Below, piece by piece: positions 44,361-57,719 of a DNA stretch of 64,000 nucleotides (within the stretch, counting starts at the first letter, position 1; each line of letters begins with the position of its first letter). Location of the stretch: NCBI RefSeq assembly GCF_002222615.2, contig NZ_CP022412.2:1054001-1118000 (forward strand), given 5' to 3'. The position numbers and the translations under genes were made by a program. The DNA is from Bacteroides caccae. Its GTDB lineage: Bacteria > Bacteroidota > Bacteroidia > Bacteroidales > Bacteroidaceae. The notes beneath the pieces were generated by a model. That model worked only from the letters and a program-made list of their open reading frames with translations, was not told the DNA's origin and did not search any database.

Positions 44361-47300
44361 TATTTAGCGTATTGTTCAATCTCAGTTACGGCATCCGTGT
44401 TGTCAATATCCTCCCATTCCATCGGTTTCACCTTCTCTTGTAAGTACTGGAAGATTACGAACAGTACAGGAACAATGAAAATCTGGCAAATCATACCGAT
44501 TAACATACCACCGATAGAGGCAGTACCTAGTGTACGGTTACCGTGAGCACCTACTCCGAAGGCGAACATCAACGGAAGTAATCCGACTACCATCGCCAAT
44601 GATGTCATTAAGATAGGACGGAGACGGGCACCGGCACCTAATACGGCTGCCCACGTGATACTCATGCCCATCTTACGACGATCGAGGGCGAACTCTACAA
44701 TCAGAATTGCATTTTTCGCCAACAGACCCATCAACATGATTAACGCAATCTGCATATAGATATTGTTGGACATCGTACCGAGAATCATCTTTAACATCGA
44801 GATATTACCGATAGCACTCACTCCGTTGACAAACAGGAAGCTGCCTAACAAACCGAACGGAACGGACAGCAACACGGCCAACGGAAGTATATAACTTTCG
44901 TACTGTGCACTCAGCAACAGGTAAACGAATACGAAGCAGAGGATGAAAATCAATCCGGTAGCACTTCCACTGCTCTGTGCCTCTTCACGTGCCATACCAC
45001 CCAATTCGTAAGTATAACCGGCCGGAAGATTTTGACCGGCTACTTCTGCCAACGCAGTCAATGCCTGACCGGATGTATAACCGCTGGCAGGAGCCACCAT
45101 CACTTTCATGGAAGTGTAAAGGTTGAAACGGCTGATGATATCCGGACCATATACTTTATCAACAGTGATGAATTGTGAGATAGGAGCCATTTCGCCGGCA
45201 CTGTTGCGAACCTTGATATTTTTCAAGGATTCCAGGTTCTTACGTGATAGCGGGTCTGACTGAATCATTACACGATACATCTTACCGAAACGGTTGAAGT
45301 TGGATGCATACAGACCACCATAATATCCTTGCATGGTAGTAAGGATGTCACTCGGGCTGATGCCTGCTTTCTTACAAGCCGCCGCGTCAATATCAATCAT
45401 GTATTGCGGGAAATTCGGGTTGAATGTTGTCTTCGCCGAATTGATTTCAGGACGGGCTTCCAGCGCAGCGGTATAATCGTTGACCACATCGAAGAACTTG
45501 TTCAGGTCTCCACCCGTCTTATCCTGCATGTTCACTTCAATATCCGTAGATGCCGAGTAACCCGGAATCATCGGTGGAGCGAAGAACAATACCTGTGCTT
45601 CTTTGATGATTTTTTGTGCACGCATATATAAGGAACCTACGACAACGTCAGAGTTCTGTATCATTGAACGGTCGTCCCAGTCTTTCAACTTGATGATGAA
45701 AGAACCGTAGGATGGGCCTTGTCCACCGATGAAACTGAAACCGGAAATCAATGTGCGTGAAGCTACGGCAGGATCAGAGGCAATCAGACTGTCTACACGT
45801 GCCAAGATTTCTTCCGAGTGGTCTTGTGATGTACCCGGAGGCAAGGTTACAGCTCCCATCAATGTACCGGTGTCTTCATTGGGTACCATACCTGTCGGAG
45901 TGGTGTTCATGAAGAACATAAGTAAGGCAATGGAAGCAACGACCAGTCCCATAGACAACCACTTCTTTTGAATGAAGAACAATACGCGTTTCTTGTACCG
46001 TTTCAAAATAGATTCATAGGTATCGTTGAATCTGTTCTTGAATTTATTCGTACTCATTCCGATTAATGCCAAAATACTAAGAAGTATGAAGATGGCAGTA
46101 ATTATCGGATTGATGTTGAAAAGGCCGAAGATCATACCAAGTATGGCAACAAGTGTGAATGTGAGTGTGATTCCCGGATGCAGCATCTTTCCGATAGCTT
46201 CGGTGTATCTGTTGATCATTGTTGTATGAGCCGTTTTATAGGCTGTCTTCATACGCTCCTTCAATGGAGGAATATCTTCGGAACCTTCCTGTTTATGCGG
46301 TTTCAGAAGAACAGCACACAAGGCGGGGCTTAATGTCAAAGCATTCAAGGCGGACAGACCAATGGCAATAGCCATTGTCATACCAAACTGGCGGTAAAAT
46401 GTTCCTGCCGTTCCACCCATGAAGCTTACCGGAACAAACACGGCCATCATGACTAGCGTAATGGATACGATAGCGCCACCTAACTCGTTCATCGCGTCGA
46501 TAGAAGCCAGACGGGCGGAAGTGTAGCCCTGGTCCAACTTGGCGTGTACACCCTCGACAACCACAATGGCGTCATCGACCACAATCGCAATGGCGAGCAC
46601 AAGCGCACATAACGTTAGCAAGTTCAAACTGAATCCCACTAAAGACAGTATGAAGAATGTACCGATAAGAGCTACCGGAATGGCAATAGTAGGAATCAAT
46701 GTAGAACGTAAATCCTGCAAGAAGATATATACTACAATAAATACCAGGATGAATGCCTCAATCAATGTTTTCAATACCTCATGAATTGAAGCGAACAAGA
46801 AGTCGTTGGCATTCATGGAAACGTTTATCTTCAAACCGGCCGGCAGTGATTGGGAGGCTTCATCCAGTAATGCTTGAATGTCACTGATGGTTTGTGTCGC
46901 GTTTGTCCCTGCCATCTGATAAACAATACAGGTTACTGCTTTATGGCCGTTTACACGGTTAGTAAAGTTGTATCCCAAGCGGTCTAACTGGATTTCGGCG
47001 ATGTCGTTCAAACGAAGCACTTCACCGTCGGGCAAAGACTTGATGACGATATTCTCGAACTCTTCTGGCTGTTGCAGACGACCTTTGTAACGGATAGTAT
47101 ATTGGAAAGTCTGGTTACTGCGTTCACCGAATTGTCCCGGAGCAGCTTCCACGTTCTGTTCTGCCAGCGCTGCGGACACATCACCCGGAACCAACTTGTA
47201 TTGCGCCATTACGTCCGGACGCAACCAGATACGCATGGAGTAGTCCTGTCCCATTACAGAGGCGTCACCTACACCCGGTACGCGTTGAACTTGCGGAATC

Positions 47301-47788
47301 AAGTTGATTTTTGCGTAGTTCTCGATAAATGCTTCTGTGTATGTATCGCTTTCGTCATAAAGGGAAAATACCACCAGCATAGAAGTCTGACGTTTCTGTG
47401 TTGTCACGCCGACTTTGGTTACTTCGGCAGGCAGTAGTCCTTGTGCCATGGAAACACGATTCTGCACATTGACGGCAGCCATATCCGGGTCTGTTCCCTG
47501 TTTGAAGTAAATGGAAATATCTCCGGCACCAGTGTTAGAGGCGTTGGAGGTCATATACATCATGTTTTCTACACCATTGATCTGTTCTTCCAACGGAGCG
47601 ATTACGGAGTTCAATACGGTCGATGCACTCGCACCCGTATATGTGGCTCTTACCGATACGGTAGGAGGTGCGATGTCCGGATACTGCGTGATAGGCAGTG
47701 TTGCCAATCCGATAGCTCCCAAGATGACTATCAGGATAGAAATAACGGTTGATAGTACCGGACGGTTAATAAATCTATCTAATTTCAT
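44360..47788 (-). CDS. RND multidrug efflux pump, AcrB/HAE1 family
   Basis: A 1142-residue inner-membrane proton-driven pump. TM1 (VLSTVISILIVILGAIGLATLPITQYPDIAPP) opens the protein. TM4 carries the proton-relay pair in AIVVDDAIVVVEG. Porter-domain segments such as GVGDASVMG and FLQDLRSTLIPTIAIPVALIGTF are typical. It is about 90 residues longer than AcrB. After TM6 there is an insertion (about 540-600) with two extra hydrophobic segments and a second copy-like amphipathic linker (KNRFNDTYESILKRYKKRV after KERMKTAYKTAHTTMINRY). The operon order is adaptor, pump, outer-membrane channel, lpxA homologue. Substrates are unknown. Confidence 0.94.
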   Translation of the reverse strand: MKLDRFINRPVLSTVISILIVILGAIGLATLPITQYPDIAPPTVSVRATYTGASASTVLNSVIAPLEEQINGVENMMYMTSNASNTGAGDISIYFKQGTDPDMAAVNVQNRVSMAQGLLPAEVTKVGVTTQKRQTSMLVVFSLYDESDTYTEAFIENYAKINLIPQVQRVPGVGDASVMGQDYSMRIWLRPDVMAQYKLVPGDVSAALAEQNVEAAPGQFGERSNQTFQYTIRYKGRLQQPEEFENIVIKSLPDGEVLRLNDIAEIQLDRLGYNFTNRVNGHKAVTCIVYQMAGTNATQTISDIQALLDEASQSLPAGLKINVSMNANDFLFASIHEVLKTLIEAFILVFIVVYIFLQDLRSTLIPTIAIPVALIGTFFILSLVGFSLNLLTLCALVLAIAIVVDDAIVVVEGVHAKLDQGYTSARLASIDAMNELGGAIVSITLVMMAVFVPVSFMGGTAGTFYRQFGMTMAIAIGLSALNALTLSPALCAVLLKPHKQEGSEDIPPLKERMKTAYKTAHTTMINRYTEAIGKMLHPGITLTFTLVAILGMIFGLFNINPIITAIFILLSILALIGMSTNKFKNRFNDTYESILKRYKKRVLFFIQKKWLSMGLVVASIALLMFFMNTTPTGMVPNEDTGTLMGAVTLPPGTSQDHSEEILARVDSLIASDPAVASRTLISGFSFIGGQGPSYGSFIIKLKDWDDRSMIQNSDVVVGSLYMRAQKIIKEAQVLFFAPPMIPGYSASTDIEVNMQDKTGGDLNKFFDVVNDYTAALEARPEINSAKTTFNPNFPQYMIDIDAAACKKAGISPSDILTTMQGYYGGLYASNFNRFGKMYRVMIQSDPLSRKNLESLKNIKVRNSAGEMAPISQFITVDKVYGPDIISRFNLYTSMKVMVAPASGYTSGQALTALAEVAGQNLPAGYTYELGGMAREEAQSSGSATGLIFILCFVFVYLLLSAQYESYILPLAVLLSVPFGLLGSFLFVNGVSAIGNISMLKMILGTMSNNIYMQIALIMLMGLLAKNAILIVEFALDRRKMGMSITWAAVLGAGARLRPILMTSLAMVVGLLPLMFAFGVGAHGNRTLGTASIGGMLIGMICQIFIVPVLFVIFQYLQEKVKPMEWEDIDNTDAVTEIEQYAK

Positions 47789-47803
47789 ACGATTATCTGA
47801 TTA

Positions 47804-48979
47804 TTAATTGAAAGCTGTGGCTAGGTTACCGTCATGTTGGTCTTTCAAATGTTGTTGGTAGTTCGCTTCTTTTTGTGCGGGGGTGATCGGTTGAATCTTC
47901 TGACCGTCTTTCAGGTTTTGTACACCTTCGATTACGATTTTATCTCCTGCATTCAATCCGGAAGTGACCAGATATTCTTTTCCGTTATCCAAGTTGAAAA
48001 TGCCGATTTCCGTATATTTTAACGTGTTGTCCGGTTGTAACACATAAACGAATTTCTTGTCCTGGATTTCCACTGTTGCCGATTGCGGGATGCTGATAAC
48101 GTTTTCCATGTTGTAAGGAATCAGAACGTTGGCAGTACCTCCACTGCGCAACACATGTTCCTTGTTGGGGAAAATAGCACGGATACTTACCGAACCGGTA
48201 GACTGGTCGATAACGCCTGTGATAGCGTCTACTTTACCTTCCATGGCGTATGTGGAGCCATCAATCAGCTGCAGCTTGATAGTTGGTATTTTGCTGATTT
48301 CTTCTTTGATGGTACTTCCGGATTTAGTCATAGCCAGTAATTCTTTTTCTGTCATGGAGAAGTATACATACACTTCATCGATCTCGGATACGGTAGTCAT
48401 GGGCGTAGCGATAGAAGGGCTGACAAGCGCTCCTACACGATAAGGGATATTGTTGATTACACCGTCTGACGGACTCTTGACTTGTGTAAATGATAAATTC
48501 TGCTGAGCAGTGGTCAGTTGTGCCTTAGCTTGGGCCAGTTGTGCCTTGGTTTGTGCCAGAGAGTTTTCTGCCATTGCCAGATCATAGTCGCTGATGATTT
48601 GTTTCTTGTTCAGCTCTTTTTTGTTGTCATACGTCATTTGTTGAGTGCTCACTGCCGCTTCGGCTGTGGCAACTGCTGCTTTGGCAGTGCGTACGGCTGC
48701 TTCGTACTGAGTAGGATCGACAATGAACAGTACTTGTCCTTTGCGCACGGTAGCTCCTTCATCAACACATAATTTAGTGATGAAACCGGAAACCTGCGGA
48801 CGAATTTCTACGTCTTGTTTACCTTTAATAGTAGCCGGATAAGCTGTCGTTAGATTTGCAGTTGATTTTTGTAATTCCTGTACTGCATATTCTGGGACTT
48901 TTCCCGTGTCATTGCCCTTATTGCCGCAACTGGACAGAAGGGCTAAGCAAAATGCAAATAAAACAATTCTACTTTTCAT
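47804..48979 (-). CDS. RND efflux periplasmic adaptor lipoprotein
   Basis: A 391-residue membrane-fusion protein with a lipoprotein signal (Cys18 in LLSSC). The biotinyl-lipoyl segment (GFITKLCVDEGATVRKGQVLFIVD), an Ala/Gln-rich coiled-coil hairpin (about 75-150), and the second lipoyl half (VKSPSDGVINNIPYRVGALVSP) are present. The beta-barrel (YVYFSMTEKELL) and membrane-proximal domains end the protein. It links the pump to the channel. As the first gene of the operon it needs a promoter in 48980-49060, where I see no good TAnnTTTG match. Confidence 0.93.
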   Translation of the reverse strand: MKSRIVLFAFCLALLSSCGNKGNDTGKVPEYAVQELQKSTANLTTAYPATIKGKQDVEIRPQVSGFITKLCVDEGATVRKGQVLFIVDPTQYEAAVRTAKAAVATAEAAVSTQQMTYDNKKELNKKQIISDYDLAMAENSLAQTKAQLAQAKAQLTTAQQNLSFTQVKSPSDGVINNIPYRVGALVSPSIATPMTTVSEIDEVYVYFSMTEKELLAMTKSGSTIKEEISKIPTIKLQLIDGSTYAMEGKVDAITGVIDQSTGSVSIRAIFPNKEHVLRSGGTANVLIPYNMENVISIPQSATVEIQDKKFVYVLQPDNTLKYTEIGIFNLDNGKEYLVTSGLNAGDKIVIEGVQNLKDGQKIQPITPAQKEANYQQHLKDQHDGNLATAFN

Positions 48980-49057
48980 ACTTCTTATTTATCTGTTTTT
49001 AAATTGATGCGTTTTGTTGCACGTGTGTTATTCTCTTGTATAGAGGGATGGTTTAAG

Positions 49058-49099
49058 GAAAAAAGGCCGGAAACTGATTTGATAGAATCAGTTTCCGGC
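49058..49099 (-). terminator. Intrinsic terminator of the GH2 gene
   Basis: On the minus strand GCCGGAAACTGATT (49099-49086) pairs perfectly with 49079-49066, a 14-bp stem with a 6-nt loop, followed by CTTTTTTCC. It lies about 60 nt after the beta-galactosidase stop and separates it from the efflux operon. Confidence 0.9.
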
Positions 49100-49161
49100 T
49101 GCAAAAGTACTTTAAATTCGGTATTCTTGTTCTCTGATACCGTGTTTTTTAACTATGTTTT

Positions 49162-52588
<3,427 letters not shown>

Positions 52589-52653
52589 GTACTATTTTGT
52601 ACCTTTTTAGTATGATATCAGTATCTTAAAAACTGTATCATTTACTTAATTTG
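52589..52653 (+). promoter_or_regulatory. Candidate activator site and promoter of the second SusC operon
   Basis: GTAC-TATTTT-GTAC (52589-52602) is followed after exactly 32 nt by GTATCA (52635-52640) and then TACTTAATTTGC with a -7-like box around 52646-52653. The same parts at the same 32-nt spacing are found at the SusC gene at 21660. An extra GTATC lies at 52621. Transcription from about 52660 would exclude the upstream ATG at 52651. Confidence 0.6.
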
Positions 52654-52701
52654 CAGCGAGTGTTTTTAATAAACCTATTTCTAATTCTTAAATTTGTTAT
52701 T

Positions 52702-55700
52702 ATGAATAAACTGACGAGGCTGAAAAGATGCAAAAGGTGCATCAGTACGTTAATGCTTATGTGTTGTTCGCTCTTAGTATGGGCGCAGAATACAGTAACG
52801 GGAACTGTATTGGATGAATCTAATTTGGAAGTAATTGGTGCGAATGTGAAAGAAAAAGGTACTGCTAACGGTGCCATCACCGACATGAATGGTGTTTTTC
52901 ATTTAAAAGTGAGCAATCTTCAAAAAGCTGTTCTGCAAATCTCGTTCATGGGATATGAACCTCAAGAGGTCCCGTTGAACGGGCGTAAACAACTAAAAAT
53001 TATTCTAAAAGAAACAGCAAATGAACTTCAGGAAGTTACGGTTGTGGCCTATGGTACACAGAAGAAAGAGACTTTGACAGGGGCTATCTCTGCCGTAAGT
53101 AATGATGCGTTGGTGCGTTCGCCTAATGCTAGTGTAGCTAACACGTTGGCAGGCCAGATCACGGGACTCTCATCTGTACAAACCAGCGGCCAACCGGGGC
53201 AGGAAGATCCCAAAGTGTTTATTCGCGGTGTAGGGTCTTTGACAGAAAGTGCTTCTTCTCCTCTGATCCTGGTGGACGGTGTGGAACGTTCGTTTTATCA
53301 AATGGATCCGAATGAAATAGAAAGTGTGACAGTACTGAAAGACGCTTCTGCCACTGCTGTATTCGGTGTTCGAGGTGCAAATGGCGTAATTTTGGTAACT
53401 ACACGCCGTGGTAAGGAGGGCAAAGCGAAAATCTCGGTGAATTCTTCGGTTGGTATTCAGATGCCTACTCGTATGCTCGAAATGGCAGACAGTTATACGT
53501 ATGCAACTTTGAGAAATGAGATTATAACAAATGACAAGCCAAATGCTACCGAGAATGATTTGGTATTTGATAATTATGCAGTTGAACGATTCAGACTGAA
53601 TGATGATCCCATCATGTATCCCAGTATCGACTGGAGAAGATATCTGCTGAATAAGACATCTGTGCAGACACAACACAACCTGAATATTTCCGGAGGAACA
53701 AAGGATATACGTTACTTCATATCTTTAGGTTTCTTATATCAGAATGGCCTGTTGAAACAGTTCGAAGGAGTGGGATATGATAATAATTATAAATACAAAA
53801 GGTATAATTATCGGGCCAATCTGGATTTTGATGCTACTAAGACTACCACGTTAAAGATTGGTATCGGTGGTATTGTAGGTAACCGGAATGAACCGATGAT
53901 TAATGATGCGACTAATTCAATCTGGACATTGATTAATCAGACGACTCCGTTCAGCAGCCCGGGAGTAATTGACGGGAAGCTGATAGTTACCCCCGAAGAA
54001 CGTTTTGATAATAAAATTAATTTGGGTAACAGTGCTTTGCCTAAATGTTACGGGACAGGCTATTCAACAGCTATTAATAATACAATGAATTTGGATCTTC
54101 TGTTGAACCAGAAATTGGACTTTATTACTAAAGGACTGTCAGCAGAGATAAAAGGCGCCTATAATACGAGTTATGGTTTTACTAAGAAACGTAAAGGACA
54201 GGTGGAGCAATTTATGCCTTTCTATCAGTCTTCTTTGGAGGACCCGTCGCTTGGTTATGACTCGCCGGATTTCAACAAGAATATTGTTTATAAGATCAAA
54301 GGAGAAAATAAGAGCTTGCAATATGACGAAACTTCCTCGAGGGCAAGAGACTGGTATCTGGAAGCAAGTCTGAGATATAACCGTAAGTTTGGTTCTCATA
54401 ATGTCGGAGGATTGTTCTTATATAATCAGAGTAAAAAATACTATCCTGCTCAATGGGTGGGAGTACCGTCCGCTTACATCGGTTTTGTAGGACGTCTGAC
54501 GTATGATTATAAATCCCGTTATATGGCAGAAGTCAACTTCGGTTATAATGGTTCCGAGAATTTTGCTCCGGGTAAGAGGTTCGGCGCATTTCCTGCCGGT
54601 TCTATCGGTTACATCCTGTCGGAGGAAGCATTTATGAAACAACAGAAAGTTGTTGATTATCTGAAATTCCGTGCTTCAGTTGGTCTGGTCGGAAATGATA
54701 ACCTTGGAAATAACCGTTTCTTGTTCCTGCCGGATTCTTATGATGTGAATTTGAGCGGAGTAGACGCGTGGAATAACAATAAATACGGCTTCAATTTTGG
54801 TTATAACAGCAAAGCGTTAATCCAGGGTGCGTTGGAAAAACGTCTGGGTAATCCTAACGTGACTTGGGAAACTGCGCTGAAACAGAACTATGGATTGGAC
54901 GTTCATTTCTTGAAGAGCCGTCTGAAGATCTCTTTGGATTATTTCCTCGAGGAACGTAAGGACATTCTTATCAATCGTAAGACAATACCTTTATTGACGG
55001 GACTGACTTCCTCGATTCTGCCTGCCGTAAATATGGGTAAAGTGAAAAATCACGGATATGAAGTAGAAGTGAAGTGGAATGACAGGATCGGTCAGGTTCA
55101 GTATAATATTCAGGCAAATGTTTCCTACTCAAAGAATAAGATTATTTTCCAGGACGAGGTAGAACCTAATGAACCTTATATGTGGCGGACGGGAAATCCG
55201 GTAGGAGCTCTTTTCGGATATGTGGCGGACGGTTTTTATACGGAGGAGGATTTCGGAGAGAACGGCAAACTTGTGGCTGGCTTGCCCGATCCTGGGGTAT
55301 CTGTGAAGCCGGGTGATGTGAAATACCGGGATTTGAACGGTGACGAAGAAATTACTTCGGACGACCAGACTATTATTGGAAACCCGACTCGTCCGGCCTA
55401 TACATTCGGATTGAATTATGGCATTAATTATAAGGGCTTTTTCCTGACAATGAACTGGACTGGTGCCGCACAGCGTTCCTTGTTGTTGGATGGAGCTTTT
55501 AGAGAACCTTTTGGAAATGGTAAAATTCGTGGCTTGATGCAGTTTCACGCAGATACACGTTGGACACCGGAAACAGCCAGTACGGCTACCACACCGCGGT
55601 TTACCGAGACAAACGCAGTTTACAATATGCGTTCTTCTTCTCTTTGGGTACGAGACGGTTCCTATTTGAAACTGAAGAATGTGACAATAGGATATAACTT

Positions 55701-55878
55701 TACAGATAAGAAGATGTTGAAAAAACTGGGTATCCAGCAGTTAGGTATAAAACTAACAGGCTATAATCTGCTGACCTTTGATAAGTTTGACATCATGGAC
55801 CCTGAATGTAATCCGAATAATGCGGATTCTTACCCTATCATTAAGATATATAATTTAGGTATTAATCTAACCTTCTAA
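52702..55878 (+). CDS. SusC-like TonB-dependent transporter (second locus, first pair)
   Basis: About 1058 residues. After the signal peptide (ending LLVWAQ) come a carboxypeptidase-D-like domain (GTVLDESNLEVIGANVKEKG) and the junction EVTVVAYGTQKKETLTGA. The plug (GQITGLSSVQTSGQPGQ, PLILVDGVERSF, VLKDASATAVFGVRGANGV) and a barrel ending LGINLTF follow. It imports an unknown oligosaccharide, probably galactose-containing given the divergent beta-galactosidase. The start at 52702 is supported by the signal peptide and the promoter position. It leads an operon of two SusC/SusD pairs. Confidence 0.94.
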   Translation: MNKLTRLKRCKRCISTLMLMCCSLLVWAQNTVTGTVLDESNLEVIGANVKEKGTANGAITDMNGVFHLKVSNLQKAVLQISFMGYEPQEVPLNGRKQLKIILKETANELQEVTVVAYGTQKKETLTGAISAVSNDALVRSPNASVANTLAGQITGLSSVQTSGQPGQEDPKVFIRGVGSLTESASSPLILVDGVERSFYQMDPNEIESVTVLKDASATAVFGVRGANGVILVTTRRGKEGKAKISVNSSVGIQMPTRMLEMADSYTYATLRNEIITNDKPNATENDLVFDNYAVERFRLNDDPIMYPSIDWRRYLLNKTSVQTQHNLNISGGTKDIRYFISLGFLYQNGLLKQFEGVGYDNNYKYKRYNYRANLDFDATKTTTLKIGIGGIVGNRNEPMINDATNSIWTLINQTTPFSSPGVIDGKLIVTPEERFDNKINLGNSALPKCYGTGYSTAINNTMNLDLLLNQKLDFITKGLSAEIKGAYNTSYGFTKKRKGQVEQFMPFYQSSLEDPSLGYDSPDFNKNIVYKIKGENKSLQYDETSSRARDWYLEASLRYNRKFGSHNVGGLFLYNQSKKYYPAQWVGVPSAYIGFVGRLTYDYKSRYMAEVNFGYNGSENFAPGKRFGAFPAGSIGYILSEEAFMKQQKVVDYLKFRASVGLVGNDNLGNNRFLFLPDSYDVNLSGVDAWNNNKYGFNFGYNSKALIQGALEKRLGNPNVTWETALKQNYGLDVHFLKSRLKISLDYFLEERKDILINRKTIPLLTGLTSSILPAVNMGKVKNHGYEVEVKWNDRIGQVQYNIQANVSYSKNKIIFQDEVEPNEPYMWRTGNPVGALFGYVADGFYTEEDFGENGKLVAGLPDPGVSVKPGDVKYRDLNGDEEITSDDQTIIGNPTRPAYTFGLNYGINYKGFFLTMNWTGAAQRSLLLDGAFREPFGNGKIRGLMQFHADTRWTPETASTATTPRFTETNAVYNMRSSSLWVRDGSYLKLKNVTIGYNFTDKKMLKKLGIQQLGIKLTGYNLLTFDKFDIMDPECNPNNADSYPIIKIYNLGINLTF

Positions 55879-55889
55879 TAGTGCTGACA

Positions 55890-57686
55890 ATGAAAAACTA
55901 TAAAAAGTATATGGGCTGTCTTTCTCTCTTTGCATTGACATTGATAGGGTGCGAAGACCTTAAGTTCGGAGAGAAGTTTTTGGATAAGCCGATAAGTAAT
56001 GAGCAGAATATAGATTCTGTCTTTAACAAGAAAGTATATGCTGAGCAGGCATTGGCGGAGACTTACCATTCACTGCCGGATTATCTGCCTATGCAAGGAC
56101 GTCTGGGATATGGAGTGCTGGAAATGCTTACCGATTTGGGTGACTGGACAAAAAAAGGAGCACCTAAGTTCTATACAGGAACGGTAGACGGAACAAATGC
56201 CTATCTGGAACATCTTCCATATCGGTTGGATGTTGATAATAGAACCATTGGTGTCGGTCCGATTTATGGTATCCGGAGAGCTTATATCTATATTGAAAAT
56301 GTGGATAGAGTGACAGATATGACTGCGGATGAAAAGGCGATAGGAAAAGCGGAAGCACAAGTAATTATTGCCTATCATTATTCTCAAATGCTCCGTTATT
56401 ATGGGGGTATGCCGTGGATAGACCATGCTTATACGGCAGAAGATGCGATGAAATTTCCTCGCATGACGGTAGAAGAAACCGTACAGAAAATCATCGGGTT
56501 GCTGGATGCCGCCGCCTCTGTATTACCTTGGCAGGTAGATGCGGATAATGACGGACGAATGACGGCGGCCTCTGCTTTAGCATTAAAGTCCAGAGTGCTT
56601 CAGTTTGTGGCGAGTCCTTTGTTTAATGCTGACAAACCCTATTTGGAAGGTGATGCTTCCTCTCAATTCCTTACCTGGTATGGTAATTATTCATCAGACA
56701 GGTGGCAGAAAGCACTGGATGCAGGGTTGGAATTTATGCGGGCTAATAAAAAGAATTCGAATGTTTATCAACTGGTGAATACAGGTAACCCTCGCGATGA
56801 TTTTGCGGCAGGATATTTCAATCGTCATAATGGAGAGGTTCTGATTTCTTCCAGAAGATTTACCACTTATGTTACGGGGAAAACTCCGTTTGCCCAAGTA
56901 CGCTACGGAGTTGCTTCTCCTACATTAACTTATGTCGATATGTTTCAGATGAAGGACGGGACGGAATTCGACTGGAATAATCCCGATCATAATAAATTCC
57001 CTTTCTTTGATAAGGATGGAAATCCTAGAAGGGATATCCGCTTGTATGAAACGGTTGCTGTGAATGGAGATAAGTTTAAGGGTGCCCAGAAAGTACAGAT
57101 TTTTGAAGGAACCACCCAGTCACCTTATAAAGATGGGCGAATGAGTTACAATGGTTTTGCGATGAGAAAATTCATACGAAACTTTAATGACGAAGTGAAT
57201 GGTAAATTCTATTCTTGTCCGTTAATTCGTCTTCCCGAAGTTTATTTGAATATGGCTGAAGCGATGAATGAGTTGAATAAGGCGGAAGTTCGTGACGAGT
57301 TTGGCAATACGGCCTATGATTATCTGAACAAAACCAGGGAACGTGCAGGTATGCCTGCGATTTCGGCGGCAGATGTTCCGGCCGGAAAACCGTTGCGCGA
57401 AGCGATATTACGTGAAAGAGCCATTGAATTCGGTTATGAAGAAGTACGTTATTTCGATTTGATACGTTGGAAACGCGCAGATATATTTACCGGACAACTA
57501 TCACGTCTGATTATTAAAAAAGCGGCCGGTGAGCCGAGCGGCTTTTCTTATAAAGTATCTCATGCAATGGCGGAAACACGCCAGTATGCGAAACCTGAGA
57601 AGTGGAATGACAAATATTTCCTGTTACCTCTACCGGTAGACGAGATAAACAAGAAATATGGATTGATTCAGAATCCGGGTTGGTAA
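55890..57686 (+). CDS. SusD/RagB-like lipoprotein (second locus, first pair)
   Basis: About 598 residues, starting 11 bp after the SusC stop. The lipoprotein signal ends TLIGC, followed by EDLKFGEKFLDKP. Helical TPR-like regions (KAEAQVIIAYHYSQMLRYYGGMPW) and the C-terminal segments LPEVYLNMAEAMNELN, AILRERAIEFGYEEVRYFDLIRW and QNPGW are typical SusD. It should cap the preceding SusC. A GTG at 55881 in frame is a possible but weaker start. Confidence 0.93.
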   Translation: MKNYKKYMGCLSLFALTLIGCEDLKFGEKFLDKPISNEQNIDSVFNKKVYAEQALAETYHSLPDYLPMQGRLGYGVLEMLTDLGDWTKKGAPKFYTGTVDGTNAYLEHLPYRLDVDNRTIGVGPIYGIRRAYIYIENVDRVTDMTADEKAIGKAEAQVIIAYHYSQMLRYYGGMPWIDHAYTAEDAMKFPRMTVEETVQKIIGLLDAAASVLPWQVDADNDGRMTAASALALKSRVLQFVASPLFNADKPYLEGDASSQFLTWYGNYSSDRWQKALDAGLEFMRANKKNSNVYQLVNTGNPRDDFAAGYFNRHNGEVLISSRRFTTYVTGKTPFAQVRYGVASPTLTYVDMFQMKDGTEFDWNNPDHNKFPFFDKDGNPRRDIRLYETVAVNGDKFKGAQKVQIFEGTTQSPYKDGRMSYNGFAMRKFIRNFNDEVNGKFYSCPLIRLPEVYLNMAEAMNELNKAEVRDEFGNTAYDYLNKTRERAGMPAISAADVPAGKPLREAILRERAIEFGYEEVRYFDLIRWKRADIFTGQLSRLIIKKAAGEPSGFSYKVSHAMAETRQYAKPEKWNDKYFLLPLPVDEINKKYGLIQNPGW

Positions 57687-57719
57687 TAATCAAATCGTTG
57701 AATAATAAGAAGAATGATT

